A program made the translations under genes and the position numbers. A stretch of 64,000 nucleotides of DNA from Desulfurococcaceae archaeon (GTDB lineage: Archaea; Thermoproteota; Thermoprotei_A; Sulfolobales; Desulfurococcaceae). Within the stretch, counting starts at the first letter, position 1. Each line of letters starts with the position of its first letter. The stretch is from NCBI GenBank assembly GCA_020833225.1, contig JAJHQS010000002.1:19388-83387 (forward strand). The letters are read 5' to 3'. Under the pieces are notes generated by a model that worked only from the letters and a program-made list of their open reading frames with translations, ran no database searches and had not been told where the DNA came from. Below are positions 18,031 to 26,545 of this stretch, in pieces.

Positions 18031-19257
18031 CTAGTGTGATAGTGTAGAGACTATTTTTACAACGTCGTTGTCTTCGAGAACATAGGATTCTCCAACACGC
18101 CTCTTCTTTCTAGCGTCAATAGCATATAGAAAACCTTCTCCTAGGGCTGTGTGTATCATGTATGCTAATTCTCTAACAGTAGTACCCTTTTCAACTAAAT
18201 AAGCGTCTGGGAGCACGTTGCCCGCGTGATCACTTAGTTTACTTTCATCAGCTACAGGATATACTGCTATGAGTTTCAATTTTTCAAAAACAGCTCTTTG
18301 TAAAATCTCCTGAACTCCAGTCGACCCGTAGGGCTTTAGAACATTCTCTTGAATCATTTCTAAAACTCTCAATTGTTCTCGTGTTAATGCCTTTGAGTTT
18401 ATAATATTAAATGAGCTATCTCCAGGGGTATATTCTATAAGGCCGGATTGAGCAGCTTTTCTGAGAATTAGCTCTGCTAGTGCACTGACAGGTACAACGT
18501 TTTCTCTGCCATATAGCTCTACAAGTCTCTTTACATTATCTCTCGCCTCGTAGTGATCTGCTTTATTCGCCGCTATTATAATTGGCTTTGAGACTTCTCT
18601 AAGTGCTAGGGAGAATGCTTCTATATCGCTAGTAGTCCAGTTTTTTGGGTGTTTGGATTCTAATTGAGAGCGCCTTATAGCTTCTACCACGTGTATTCTC
18701 TTTATGTTTAATCCTGAGAGATTTTGGTAAATAGTGTCTAAGGGGTTTTGTGCAGTAATAATACTTCTAGATATCTTACTCTCCCATATTCTCATAATTG
18801 TGTTTTTAAACCACTCGTTAATCTCGAAGAGTATGTTTTCGACCTCTTCCACAGGATCAGCTGTACCTGGTTTTACTCTATTACCATCTAAGTCTGTTGA
18901 TCCAGCCGCGTCAACTACGTGTATGAGGACGTCTGCTTGTCTAATATCATCCATAAACTTATTTCCTAAACCCCTACCTCTATGTGCTCCTGGAACTAAT
19001 CCAGCAACATCCATTATTTTTACAGGGATAAATCTAAATCCTCTAATACAAAAACCACTTCTAGGGTTACAAGTACTCAAGCTTAGTTCTACGTGAATAC
19101 ACTTCTTCTTAACATAGGCTACACCAATATTTGGCTCTATTGTAGTGAAGGGGTGATCTGCTATTTTAACTGGGATAAGTGTCATAGCTGAGAAGAGGGT
19201 AGATTTACCTACATTAGTTTTACCCACAATACCAATTAACTTCTCTACTACAGGCAA
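18031..19257 (-). CDS. YchF/OLA1-type GTPase with TGS domain
   Basis: 408 residues. The GTPase has G1 GKTNVGKST, G3 DVAGLVPGAHRGRGLGNKF and G4 NKAD, the Obg/YchF lineage pattern, and ends with a TGS domain (VEKGTTVRELAYMIH through DNDVVKIV). A coiled helical insert lies in the middle, as in archaeal YchF-like proteins. These GTPases associate with ribosomes, and their exact role is unsettled. It converges on the gene ending at 18017 and diverges from rpl15e. Confidence 0.9.
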   Translation of the reverse strand: MPVVEKLIGIVGKTNVGKSTLFSAMTLIPVKIADHPFTTIEPNIGVAYVKKKCIHVELSLSTCNPRSGFCIRGFRFIPVKIMDVAGLVPGAHRGRGLGNKFMDDIRQADVLIHVVDAAGSTDLDGNRVKPGTADPVEEVENILFEINEWFKNTIMRIWESKISRSIITAQNPLDTIYQNLSGLNIKRIHVVEAIRRSQLESKHPKNWTTSDIEAFSLALREVSKPIIIAANKADHYEARDNVKRLVELYGRENVVPVSALAELILRKAAQSGLIEYTPGDSSFNIINSKALTREQLRVLEMIQENVLKPYGSTGVQEILQRAVFEKLKLIAVYPVADESKLSDHAGNVLPDAYLVEKGTTVRELAYMIHTALGEGFLYAIDARKKRRVGESYVLEDNDVVKIVSTLSH

Positions 19258-19331
19258 ATAGCACTCCCCTGTACTCTATATAAACCCCTAGCACATCTTT
19301 AAGTATAATCGGCACTAAAATGGTGTTTATC

Positions 19332-19997
19332 TTGGCAAAAAGTATGTATCACTATTTAGCTCAGACTTGGCAACAGATTTATAAAGGAGATCTCAAGAAA
19401 CTGCTCCGCGAGAAGTTATTAGAGTGGAGGAGAGAGCCAAGTGTAGTTAGAGTAGAGAAGCCTACGAGGCTTGATAGAGCTCGAGCCCTAGGCTATAAGG
19501 CGAAAATAGGTTTTATAATTGTACGTGTACGTGTTAGAAAAGGTGGTCAGAGGAGGCCTAGACCTGATAGTGGGCGTAGACCTAAGAGAATGGGTGTTTA
19601 TGGATATGCTCCAGCCAAGAGCTTGAGGCTTATAGCTGAGGAGAGAGCTGCTAGGAAATATAGGAATCTAGAGGTACTAAATAGCTATTATATTGGCGAA
19701 GATGGTAAATATAAGTGGTTTGAAGTAATATTAGTTGACTCACATCATCCATCGATATGTAGAGATCCAGAGATCAAGTGGATTTGTGAGCCACAAAATA
19801 GGGGTAGAGTGTTTAGAGGATTAACAAGTGCTGGCAAGAAAATGAGAGGTTTGAGGAAGAGTAGGGGGTTGAAAGGCACTGTATACTATAAGTGGAAGAA
19901 GAAGCAAAAAGAACGCTTATTAAAGAAGAGGCATGAGGCTAGTAGAGGGGCTCGTGAACCTTGGCAAGTAGCAGAAAGACTGAAAGAAGAAAAGTAG
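19332..19997 (+). CDS. rpl15e: 50S ribosomal protein L15e
   Basis: About 221 residues, highly basic, beginning [18 protein letters not shown], the invariant L15e start. TTG 19332 is preferred over ATG 19320 because GGTG sits 6 bases upstream of it and the family begins at this point. [20 protein letters not shown] is diagnostic. It opens the exosome/RNase P super-operon and overlaps the next gene by 37 bases. Confidence 0.95.
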   Translation: MAKSMYHYLAQTWQQIYKGDLKKLLREKLLEWRREPSVVRVEKPTRLDRARALGYKAKIGFIIVRVRVRKGGQRRPRPDSGRRPKRMGVYGYAPAKSLRLIAEERAARKYRNLEVLNSYYIGEDGKYKWFEVILVDSHHPSICRDPEIKWICEPQNRGRVFRGLTSAGKKMRGLRKSRGLKGTVYYKWKKKQKERLLKKRHEASRGAREPWQVAERLKEEK

Positions 19998-20440
19998 AGG
20001 CCTTAACACTAAAGATCACTGCTTTTTGCCACGCTACAGAGGAGTGTTCACGTGTTGAAGAATCTATGAAAAACCTCCTCCCAGAGGACATTAGATCTCA
20101 GCTCACCACCGTAGTGAAGCATGAGAAAGGCTATTATGGAAACCCTATAACAATAATGACTATTGAAGTAAAAAATCCAGTGTTAGTAAGTTCAATAATG
20201 AAGTACATAGCGAGTAAATTAGAAGAGACTGAGAAGAGGATATTGAAGATCACTAGTAGGCTTAGATATGATCCTGGGGAGAAGAAGTTTACAGTGAGAT
20301 TTTCTAAGCAAAGTCTACTTAGAAGTAAATTTCAATTATCAGATACAGATGACGTGGTTAAACTCATAGTACACTTAAAGAACATTAAAAGCCCTAAAGA
20401 TCTAGAGGAATTTTTAAGTGATATGAATTTAATTGCTTAA
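19961..20440 (+). CDS. RNA-binding protein, predicted exosome-linked (COG1325 family)
   Basis: 159 residues from a TTG start inside rpl15e. [18 protein letters not shown] and [18 protein letters not shown] match a small archaeal RNA-binding family that neighbours L15e and RNase P genes and has been proposed as an exosome-associated subunit. The 37-base overlap with rpl15e suggests translational coupling, although a later start cannot be excluded. The biochemical role has not been settled for the family. Confidence 0.75.
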   Translation: MASSRKTERRKVEALTLKITAFCHATEECSRVEESMKNLLPEDIRSQLTTVVKHEKGYYGNPITIMTIEVKNPVLVSSIMKYIASKLEETEKRILKITSRLRYDPGEKKFTVRFSKQSLLRSKFQLSDTDDVVKLIVHLKNIKSPKDLEEFLSDMNLIA

Positions 20441-20513
20441 CCAATAAGTAATAGTAATTAAAAGGTAAATTTACCTCTACTCCTAGATCTATCTTACTAT
20501 GAGGGGTTGATAT

Positions 20514-21134
20514 TTGAGACGTGTTTTTGCCGATATTCATGCAGCTCTTTGTACTGATGAAAATCTCTCTATGTACTATAAGCTAGGGTATACTCTCATC
20601 GCCTGTGAGAAGTTTTCAGGTAGAACTAGTGAGATGACTGAGAGAGGTGTGAGTGTTGTAGGTAAAGTTGTCATAGATGCTAGTAGTATTAGTGATCTTA
20701 GGGAGGCTCTTGGGAAAGTTAAGTATAGAGAGAGCGTTATAGCTGTACATCCTGAGAGCGTAGAGGTTGCTAGGTGGGCTGCTCATGATGGTAGAGTAGA
20801 TGTTATTCTCTTAACGCCGAGTAATATTAGAATATTTGATAAGAGGCAGTTTAGTACAATGAAGTATTATAGTAAGCCCTTAGAAATACGTATACCTCAC
20901 CTGCTTTATAGTAATAGTGAGGTGAAGAGTTATTTTTACAGGAGATTAAATATGCTTGTGAGATTTAAACTGGGATTTGCACTAGGCACTTCTGCGAGTA
21001 GTTTTTATGAGCTCTTACATCCACTTGTAGCTGTTAAGGCTTTGAAAACACTTTATGATATTCCAGAGAAAATAGCACTATTAGCTTTAACTGATATTCC
21101 AAGGCAAATAATATTTCGAAAATTAAATGTGTGA
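20514..21134 (+). CDS. Ribonuclease P protein component 3 (Rpp30)
   Basis: 206 residues starting MRRVFADIHAALC with a TTG start. It has the TIM-barrel-like PHP-related fold of Rpp30, including KVVIDASSISDLREAL and RFKLGFALGTSASSFYEL. Rpp30 pairs with Pop5 on the catalytic domain of archaeal RNase P, which trims the 5' leader from pre-tRNA. The adjoining pop5 gene overlaps it by 8 bases. Confidence 0.9.
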   Translation: MRRVFADIHAALCTDENLSMYYKLGYTLIACEKFSGRTSEMTERGVSVVGKVVIDASSISDLREALGKVKYRESVIAVHPESVEVARWAAHDGRVDVILLTPSNIRIFDKRQFSTMKYYSKPLEIRIPHLLYSNSEVKSYFYRRLNMLVRFKLGFALGTSASSFYELLHPLVAVKALKTLYDIPEKIALLALTDIPRQIIFRKLNV

Positions 21135-21621
21135 GTTAGGTGTCTTAGTGGTAGATATAATATTATTATTCAGTATTATATTAGCTTTAATACTGGCATT
21201 TCTAATTATAATCTCAATTACACTGTTAAGATTTAGGCGTTTAGTAGGGGCGTGTATAGCTCTCTTAAGGGCTAGAGAAGAGCGTAGTGAGATTAGTAAG
21301 AAATTAAGGAGGAGATATGTTGTCTTCACCGCGATCTGTGAAGAGAGAGTTGGATTCAGCGATCTCCAAGAGGCTGTTTCAAGTAAGTTTTGTGAATTAT
21401 TTAGTAAGACTATGTATTATAAGGCCTCTCCACAATTAGTATTATTTGATGAGAGTACTCAGAGAGGAGTGTATAGAGTAACACATCTCTACCTAGATCA
21501 CCTTATTGTCGCTCTCGGACTAGTAAAAAACATTAAAGGTAAGAAGTGTATATTATTGCCGCTGAGAACAACCGGGACATTGAAAAAAGCTAGAGAGTTA
21601 ACTAGAAAGCTTAGATTTTAA
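21127..21621 (+). CDS. Ribonuclease P protein component 2 (Pop5) with N-terminal membrane segment
   Basis: 164 residues. The Pop5 domain starts near residue 60 (KLRRRYVVFTAICEERVGF, then LYLDHLIVALGLVKNIKGKKC). Ahead of it lies a strongly hydrophobic stretch of about 27 residues (roughly 6-36, VVDIILLFSIILALILAFL) and a basic linker. Between GTG 21148 and the Pop5 domain there is no in-frame ATG, GTG or TTG, so the hydrophobic segment belongs to the protein unless a CTG is used. Most archaeal Pop5 proteins are about 120 residues with no such segment. Membrane tethering of RNase P is inferred. It overlaps rpp30 by 8 bases. Confidence 0.8.
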   Translation: MCELGVLVVDIILLFSIILALILAFLIIISITLLRFRRLVGACIALLRAREERSEISKKLRRRYVVFTAICEERVGFSDLQEAVSSKFCELFSKTMYYKASPQLVLFDESTQRGVYRVTHLYLDHLIVALGLVKNIKGKKCILLPLRTTGTLKKARELTRKLRF

Positions 21622-21640
21622 GGACTATTAAAAATACTAT

Positions 21641-21700
21641 AATCGGTGATGAAGCCGCTCCAGTATGATTGATGATTACTTCGCGACGATCTGATGACAA
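21641..21700 (+). ncRNA. C/D box sRNA candidate
   Basis: Starting 20 bases after pop5: C box GTGATGA (21646-21652), a 12-base spacer, a weak D' ATGA (21665-21668) directly followed by C' TTGATGA (21669-21675), a 15-base spacer TTACTTCGCGACGAT and D box CTGA (21691-21694). C, C' and D are good and D' is degenerate. Such RNAs direct 2'-O-methylation of the base paired 5 nt upstream of the D box, here a U in a target AUCGUCGC. The target was not identified. Confidence 0.6.
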
Positions 21701-21967
21701 ATACTACACAAACTCATATATCTCCTAGCAGCTCAGCTATATTAATTAATAGCTAAGATCTCAACTACGAGCTCCCCGATAACATCTCTTTTTAAATGCC
21801 TTGTTCTTAGCCTACTAATAGCCCAGATGCAAAATAATACGTCGTAAAAGGCTGTTACAGGTTTGAAGTGTTTTGTAAATAGCTGTAAATATTTCTAAAT
21901 ACTTCTCAGGGCTATGGTGTATGCTGAGCCTCTGCAAAATTTATAAAACCAAGAGATTTACATATTT

Positions 21968-22138
21968 ATTGGTGTCTCCGGGTTTCCGAGAACCGCAGGG
22001 CTTTGAAGCCCCTGGCGACAGAGGCTGAGCCACTGCGGTGAGGGGGCTCGGGGGTAGCGTGATGAGCCACCTGCCAAGCATTTACAGCTATTCACAGATA
22101 ATTACAGGTCTTGGTAGGTGGTAAACGCTACGACATAT
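21968..22138 (+). ncRNA. GC-rich structured RNA candidate of unassigned family
   Basis: Strongly GC-rich against an AT-rich background. A TATA-like TTTATAAAA at about 21941 sits the right distance upstream. Helices that can be seen: CCGCAG 21993-21998 with CTGCGG 22033-22038, enclosing two hairpins (GGCT 21999-22002 with AGCC 22007-22010, loop TTGA; TGGC 22013-22016 with GCCA 22029-22032). GTAGCG 22054-22059 pairs with CGCTAC 22126-22131, and inside it CCACCTGCCAAG 22067-22078 pairs with 22110-22121 (12 bp, one GU). I found neither the GGAAAGUC/ACAGAA core of RNase P RNA nor the GGAAG S-domain core of SRP RNA. The strand is chosen from the TATA and T-run positions. Confidence 0.6.
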
Positions 22139-22208
22139 ACTAGAGTCTTCACGTCATTTAAAAACTTTTAGTTATGAGATTTTTGTGTTTTAATAAGTGG
22201 TTTAGGAG

Positions 22209-22293
22209 TGCGGGGGGTGGGATTTGAACCCACGCAGGCCTACGCCAGCGGATCTTAAGTCCGCCCCCTTTGACCAGGCTCGGGCACCCCCGC
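22209..22293 (-). tRNA. tRNA-Leu (anticodon TAA)
   Basis: The minus strand reads GCGGGGGTGCCCGAGCCTGG at the 5' end. The acceptor GCGGGGG pairs with CCCCCGC, the discriminator base is A, and the T arm is GTGGG TTCAAAT CCCAC. The anticodon stem GCGGA/TCCGC carries the loop CTTAAGA, so the anticodon is UAA. The long variable arm is typical of class II leucine tRNA. No intron is present and CCA is not encoded. Confidence 0.95.
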
Positions 22294-22419
22294 GTCTCCT
22301 AGTTATTTTTCTAGTGGGAGGGGTTTAAATAGTGTAGTGTGTTTTGTTTTTATTATTCCCTAAATTATTTTATACACGTAAGGTAGTTGAGTAGTGTAGT
22401 GTGTATGTGGGTGTAGTGT

Positions 22420-23160
22420 ATGAGTTTGCCAATAACAGCTGCCTATGATAGGGCGATTACGATATTTGCGCCTGATGGTAGGATATATCAGGTTGAATAT
22501 GCATTTGAGACTGTGAGGAGAGGATGGACTAGTCTCGGTATTAGGACGAGTAGTGCTAGTGTTATAGCTGCCGAGAAGCGGAGGGTGTTACCGCTTGCGG
22601 ATGAGAAGAGTGTGAGAAAGATATTTAGAGTGGATGATCACATAGGGGCTACATACGCGGGCATGGCTGGTGATGGGAGAGTACTATTAGATTATGCTAT
22701 ACAGCAAACACTCTACTATAGGTTTATATATGATGAGCCTATTCCAGTAGAACACCTCGTTAAATTAGTGTGTGATGTTAAACAAATCTATACACAACAT
22801 GCTGGTGTAAGGCCTTTTGGAGTAGCAATAATATTTGCAGGTGTTGATGACAGAGGATTACACCTCTACATGACAGAGCCTAGTGGTAACTACATTGGTT
22901 ACTACGCTATTGCTATAGGTGAGAAGAGTAATGTTGTCCAAGACTTCCTCGAGAAAAACTATAAATACGATCTTGACACTAAGAGCACAATTAAATTAGC
23001 TATACAAGCTATTGTAAATATTATTGAGAGTAAGCCATATGAGAACTTTATAGAAGTAGGATACGTAGATAAAGAGACTAGGAAATTTAAACTACTAAGT
23101 GAGAGCGAGATTAAAGAATATATTGAAGAACTTGGACGTGAAGGTAAAATAAAAGTCTAA
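22420..23160 (+). CDS. psmA: Proteasome subunit alpha
   Basis: 246 residues starting MSLPITAAYDRAITIFAPDGRIYQVEYAFE in pattern (only the segment YDRAITIFAPDGR is quoted as the diagnostic N-terminal gate). GGVxPFG-type HAGVRPFGVA is also present. Alpha subunits form the outer rings of the 20S proteasome and gate substrate entry; the catalytic beta subunits are elsewhere. The ATG is preceded by GGGTG with 6 bases between. It follows the RNA region and leads the SBDS/exosome operon. Confidence 0.96.
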   Translation: MSLPITAAYDRAITIFAPDGRIYQVEYAFETVRRGWTSLGIRTSSASVIAAEKRRVLPLADEKSVRKIFRVDDHIGATYAGMAGDGRVLLDYAIQQTLYYRFIYDEPIPVEHLVKLVCDVKQIYTQHAGVRPFGVAIIFAGVDDRGLHLYMTEPSGNYIGYYAIAIGEKSNVVQDFLEKNYKYDLDTKSTIKLAIQAIVNIIESKPYENFIEVGYVDKETRKFKLLSESEIKEYIEELGREGKIKV

Positions 23161-23237
23161 ACTTATTATTGATTACTAAGAGAAGTTTACGAGTTGAGTT
23201 TAAATCTTTTTAAACATAGATCATGGGTGTTTTTGTT

Positions 23238-23933
23238 TTGAGCGAGAAATATGTTATTGCCAGATATGAGGCTAAGGGTCATAGATTTGAAGTCTTAGTA
23301 AACCCTGATTTAGCAATTAAGCTTAAAGAGGGTAAATCAGTGAGTATTGATGATGTACTTGTAAGTGACTTTATCTACAAAGATGCTAAAAAAGGTCTTA
23401 AAGCTTCACCTGAAGCTATGCGTGAGGTTTTTGGAACAGAAGATCCGAGAACAGTAGCTGTTGAAATTATTAAACGTGGTGAAATACAATTAACAGCTGA
23501 ACAGAGGAGAAAACTTATTGAGGAGAAAAAAGCTCAAGTATTAAATCTAATAGCTAAGAATGCTGTAGACCCGAAGACGAAGTTGCCAATACCATTAAAG
23601 AGGCTGGAATTAGCATTAGAGCAGGCGAGGGTGACTATAGATCCCTTTAAACCAGCTGAACAACAATTAGATACTATAGTGTCTCAGTTAGCTAAGGTTA
23701 TACCGATAAAAATAGCACGTGCATATGCTATAGTAAAGCTCCCCCCAGAATGTAGTGGCAGGGGGCTTAGAGTATTACAGAGTATGGGTGTAGTTAAAAA
23801 GACAACTTGGCTTAGTGATGGTAGCTTACAAGTTGAATTAGAAATTCCCGCTGGTCTTCAACAAGAATTAATAGATAGAGTTAACGCTATAACTAAGGGT
23901 AGTGGTGATGTAAAAATTACAAGTGTTAGGTGA
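23238..23933 (+). CDS. Ribosome maturation protein SBDS homolog
   Basis: About 231 residues beginning MSEKYVIARYEAKGHRFEVL, the archaeal SBDS N-terminus. VNPDLAIKLKEGK and the C-terminal KITSVR region fit. SBDS helps release eIF6-like factor from the large subunit in the last steps of ribosome assembly. TTG 23238 is chosen over ATG 23223 because GGGTG (23225-23229) lies 8 bases upstream and the family starts here. It precedes rrp4 by 5 bases. Confidence 0.93.
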   Translation: MSEKYVIARYEAKGHRFEVLVNPDLAIKLKEGKSVSIDDVLVSDFIYKDAKKGLKASPEAMREVFGTEDPRTVAVEIIKRGEIQLTAEQRRKLIEEKKAQVLNLIAKNAVDPKTKLPIPLKRLELALEQARVTIDPFKPAEQQLDTIVSQLAKVIPIKIARAYAIVKLPPECSGRGLRVLQSMGVVKKTTWLSDGSLQVELEIPAGLQQELIDRVNAITKGSGDVKITSVR

Positions 23934-23938
23934 TTTAG

Positions 23939-24676
23939 TTGTCAACAACTACTCCAACATTAAAAATACTAGTTGCAGATAGACAAATAGTGAGGCCTGG
24001 AGACTGTTTAGCACTAATTGAGGGTGTATTTGAGCAGAAATTAAAACATATTCCGGAGAAACACATCTATATACTTGGTAATAGAGTATATAGTGATGTA
24101 GTTGGAGTTGTATCAATTGAAAATAATACTTTAAGTGTAGTACCCCTCGAGAGCACTTATATACCTAGGAAAGATGACACCGTGATAGGTGTTATTAGTG
24201 GTGTTAGTGTTTCTTCTTGGAGTGTTGATATTAAATCACCATATAAAGCAATACTCCCAGCTTCAGATGTTATTGAGGGGTTTAATCCAGCTATACATAA
24301 TTTGAGAAATTATCTCGACATTGGAGACTATGTATTAGCAAAAGTAGCTGCATTTGATAGACTAAGAGATCCTGTCTTAACTGTTAAGGGTAAGGGTCTT
24401 GGGAAAATTATTGATGGATATGTAGTAGAGATTAAGCCTAGTAAAGTTGCACGTGTTATTGGTAAAAAGGGGAGTATGTATAATTTATTGACAAATATGA
24501 CTAAATGCGAGCTCGTAGTAGGAGTTAATGGGTATATATGGGCTAGGTGTCCTGATGAACGAGTACTAGATGTCTTAGTTAAAGCTATAAGGCTCATAGA
24601 GACTAAAGCTCATATGAGAGGTCTTACAGAAGAAGTTAGATCTTACTTAGCATCAAAACTAGGTGTTCAATTGTGA
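23939..24676 (+). CDS. rrp4: Exosome RNA-binding subunit Rrp4
   Basis: 245 residues with an N-terminal domain ([13 protein letters not shown]), an S1 domain ([16 protein letters not shown]) and a KH domain ([16 protein letters not shown] with the GxxG loop). Rrp4 forms the RNA-entry cap on the hexameric archaeal exosome. TTG 23939 is the start. Its end overlaps rrp41 by 4 bases. Confidence 0.95.
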   Translation: MSTTTPTLKILVADRQIVRPGDCLALIEGVFEQKLKHIPEKHIYILGNRVYSDVVGVVSIENNTLSVVPLESTYIPRKDDTVIGVISGVSVSSWSVDIKSPYKAILPASDVIEGFNPAIHNLRNYLDIGDYVLAKVAAFDRLRDPVLTVKGKGLGKIIDGYVVEIKPSKVARVIGKKGSMYNLLTNMTKCELVVGVNGYIWARCPDERVLDVLVKAIRLIETKAHMRGLTEEVRSYLASKLGVQL

Positions 24677-25413
24677 GTGTTCAAAAGCCCGTTTTAATCC
24701 GCGAAGATGGGAGAAGAATAGATGGGAGAAGACCTGACGAGATGAGACCTGTTAAAATAGCTGTAGGTGTATTGAAAAACGCTAATGGCAGTGCTCTAGT
24801 AGAGTATGGTGAGACAAGAGTATTAGCAGCTGTTTATGGGCCTCGCGAAGCATTACCCAAGTATATGAGTATGCCTATGCGGGCTACTCTACGTGTACGC
24901 TACCACATGGCACCCTTCTCAACAGATGAGAGAAAAAGTCCTGCACCAACTAGGAGGGAAATAGAGCTCTCTAAGGTTATTCGAGAAGCACTTGAAGCCG
25001 TAGTATTTAGTTCACTCTTCCCTAGAACGGGTATAGACGTCTTTATAGAGGTGTTACAGGCTGATGGTGGGACTAGAACAGCTGGGCTTACAGCGGCTTC
25101 AATAGCTCTAGCTGATGCTGGAATACCATTAAAAGATATTGTGATCGGGGTTGCTATTGGGAAAGTTAATGGTGTATTAGTATTAGATATTAATGGGTTA
25201 GAAGACGAATATGGTGAAGCTGATATGCCAGTGGGTATAGCGCCAAATCTCGGTGAGATTGTTCTCTTCCAGTTAAATGGTGTACTTACACGTGAAGAGG
25301 TGAAAGTGGGCTTAGATATGGCGTTTAAAGCAGCTGAAAACATTTATAAAATTGCTAAAGAAGCACTTTACAATAAGTACATTAAAGTATTAGAAGAGGT
25401 GAAGTTTGAATGA
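24673..25413 (+). CDS. rrp41: Exosome catalytic subunit Rrp41
   Basis: 246 residues of the RNase PH fold. [16 protein letters not shown], the phosphate-binding YGPREA, STDERK and the acidic [13 protein letters not shown] with the catalytic Asp are all present. It performs phosphorolytic 3'-to-5' RNA decay and tailing in the Rrp41-Rrp42 ring. It overlaps rrp4 by 4 bases and rrp42 by 4 bases. Confidence 0.96.
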   Translation: MSVQKPVLIREDGRRIDGRRPDEMRPVKIAVGVLKNANGSALVEYGETRVLAAVYGPREALPKYMSMPMRATLRVRYHMAPFSTDERKSPAPTRREIELSKVIREALEAVVFSSLFPRTGIDVFIEVLQADGGTRTAGLTAASIALADAGIPLKDIVIGVAIGKVNGVLVLDINGLEDEYGEADMPVGIAPNLGEIVLFQLNGVLTREEVKVGLDMAFKAAENIYKIAKEALYNKYIKVLEEVKFE

Positions 25414-26270
25414 GCATTACGCCTGAGAGAGAAATCGTGCCTAAAATGCAGTTTGAACAGATTGTTAAGAGTATTAAGCGTGGTGAGAGAATTGATGGCA
25501 GGGGGTTATTAGACTATAGACCTATATCAGTAATACTTAGCCCTATAAAGAAGGCTGAAGGTAGTGCTCTAGTTAAACTAGGCAAAACCCAGGTTATTAC
25601 AGGTGTGAAACTAGATCTTGGAGCTCCATTTAGAGATAGACCTAATGAGGGTGTTTTACAAGTACACGCTGAATTTGTACCTCTAGCTTCTCCCTCATTT
25701 GAACCTGGACCCCCAGATGAAAACGCCATTGAAGTAGCTAGAATAGTTGATAGGTCGCTTAGAGAGCCGCGTGCTATTAGACTCGAAGACCTTGTCATAG
25801 AGCCAGGTAGAACTGTATGGGTTGTCTATAACGACATTTACTTAATTGACCACGATGGAAACATTGTAGACTCTAGTATGCTCGCATCTATGCTTGCTCT
25901 TGCAACCGTTAAAATACCTAAGCTCATTAAGACAGAGAGTGGACAATATATATTAGATAAGAGTATGCGTGAAACACCATTACCATTAAATCTCCTAGTA
26001 GCTACTGTGACTATTGGTGTATTAGAAAACACCCTCTTTGTAGATCCAACTCTCGAGGAGGAGAAGGTCGTAGATACGTTGATAGTTTTAGCTGTAGATG
26101 AAAAGGGGAGAATTTGTGGTGCACAGAAGAGGGGTGAGAAGAGTATTTCGAGAAAACTACTTGAAAACGCATTAGATATTGCTTCTGAAAAGGGGTTGCA
26201 ATTAGTGAGTTTTATGAGGAATGTGTTAAATAACCCACAAGACTACATTAAACCACTAATAGAAATGTAG
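25410..26270 (+). CDS. rrp42: Exosome structural subunit Rrp42
   Basis: 286 residues of the RNase PH fold. [31 protein letters not shown] and [15 protein letters not shown] match archaeal Rrp42. It alternates with Rrp41 in the ring and shapes its active site, but lacks catalytic residues itself. It is coupled by overlapping start and stop codons to rrp41. Confidence 0.95.
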   Translation: MSITPEREIVPKMQFEQIVKSIKRGERIDGRGLLDYRPISVILSPIKKAEGSALVKLGKTQVITGVKLDLGAPFRDRPNEGVLQVHAEFVPLASPSFEPGPPDENAIEVARIVDRSLREPRAIRLEDLVIEPGRTVWVVYNDIYLIDHDGNIVDSSMLASMLALATVKIPKLIKTESGQYILDKSMRETPLPLNLLVATVTIGVLENTLFVDPTLEEEKVVDTLIVLAVDEKGRICGAQKRGEKSISRKLLENALDIASEKGLQLVSFMRNVLNNPQDYIKPLIEM

Positions 26271-26279
26271 GTGGTGTTT

Positions 26280-26540
26280 ATGGGTAGAACTAGAGTTGTG
26301 GGTATTGCTGGCAGATATGGGGCAAGATATGGTTCAACACTCAGAAAAAAAGTTAAAGAAGTTCTTGAGAGGAGATATGCCGATCACACGTGTCCATTTT
26401 GCGCACACAAGGGGTATGTTATGAGATTAAGTACTGGTATTTGGATTTGTAGAAAATGTGGTGCTAAATGGGCTGGAGGCTCATATATACCTAGAACAGG
26501 CCTATCTAAAACCTACTCAGAGATTATTATTAGGGAGTAA
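26280..26540 (+). CDS. 50S ribosomal protein L37Ae
   Basis: 86 residues from ATG 26280, with GGTGGT right before it (26270-26275). MGRTRVVGIAGRYGARYGS opens it, and the zinc ribbon CPFC and CRKC flank LSTGIWI. It belongs to the large-subunit L43/L37Ae family and sits at its usual place after rrp42. The small rpoP gene that often follows L37Ae is not present, because the next gene begins 6 bases later. Confidence 0.94.
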   Translation: MGRTRVVGIAGRYGARYGSTLRKKVKEVLERRYADHTCPFCAHKGYVMRLSTGIWICRKCGAKWAGGSYIPRTGLSKTYSEIIIRE

Positions 26541-26545
26541 AACTA

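Larger units (their letters stand above)
21622..22208. other. Gene-free RNA region between pop5 and tRNA-Leu
   Basis: No credible protein gene is seen. The stretch holds the C/D box candidate at 21641-21700, an AT-rich part with two TATA-like motifs (TTTTAAAT near 21790 and TTTATAAAA near 21941), the GC-rich structured RNA candidate at 21968-22138, and a T-rich end (22167-22190) that could serve as a terminator. A 13-base inverted repeat, AATAGCTGTAAAT at 21878-21890 and its exact complement at 22080-22092, spans the whole middle. Confidence 0.7.

Noticed and set aside
21968..22138. RNase P RNA or SRP RNA call for the structured RNA
   Set aside because: I looked for the GGAAAGUC and ACAGAA/GGCUUA cores of RNase P RNA and the GGAAG S-domain loop of SRP RNA on both strands and did not find them. 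A derived form cannot be excluded without covariance models.
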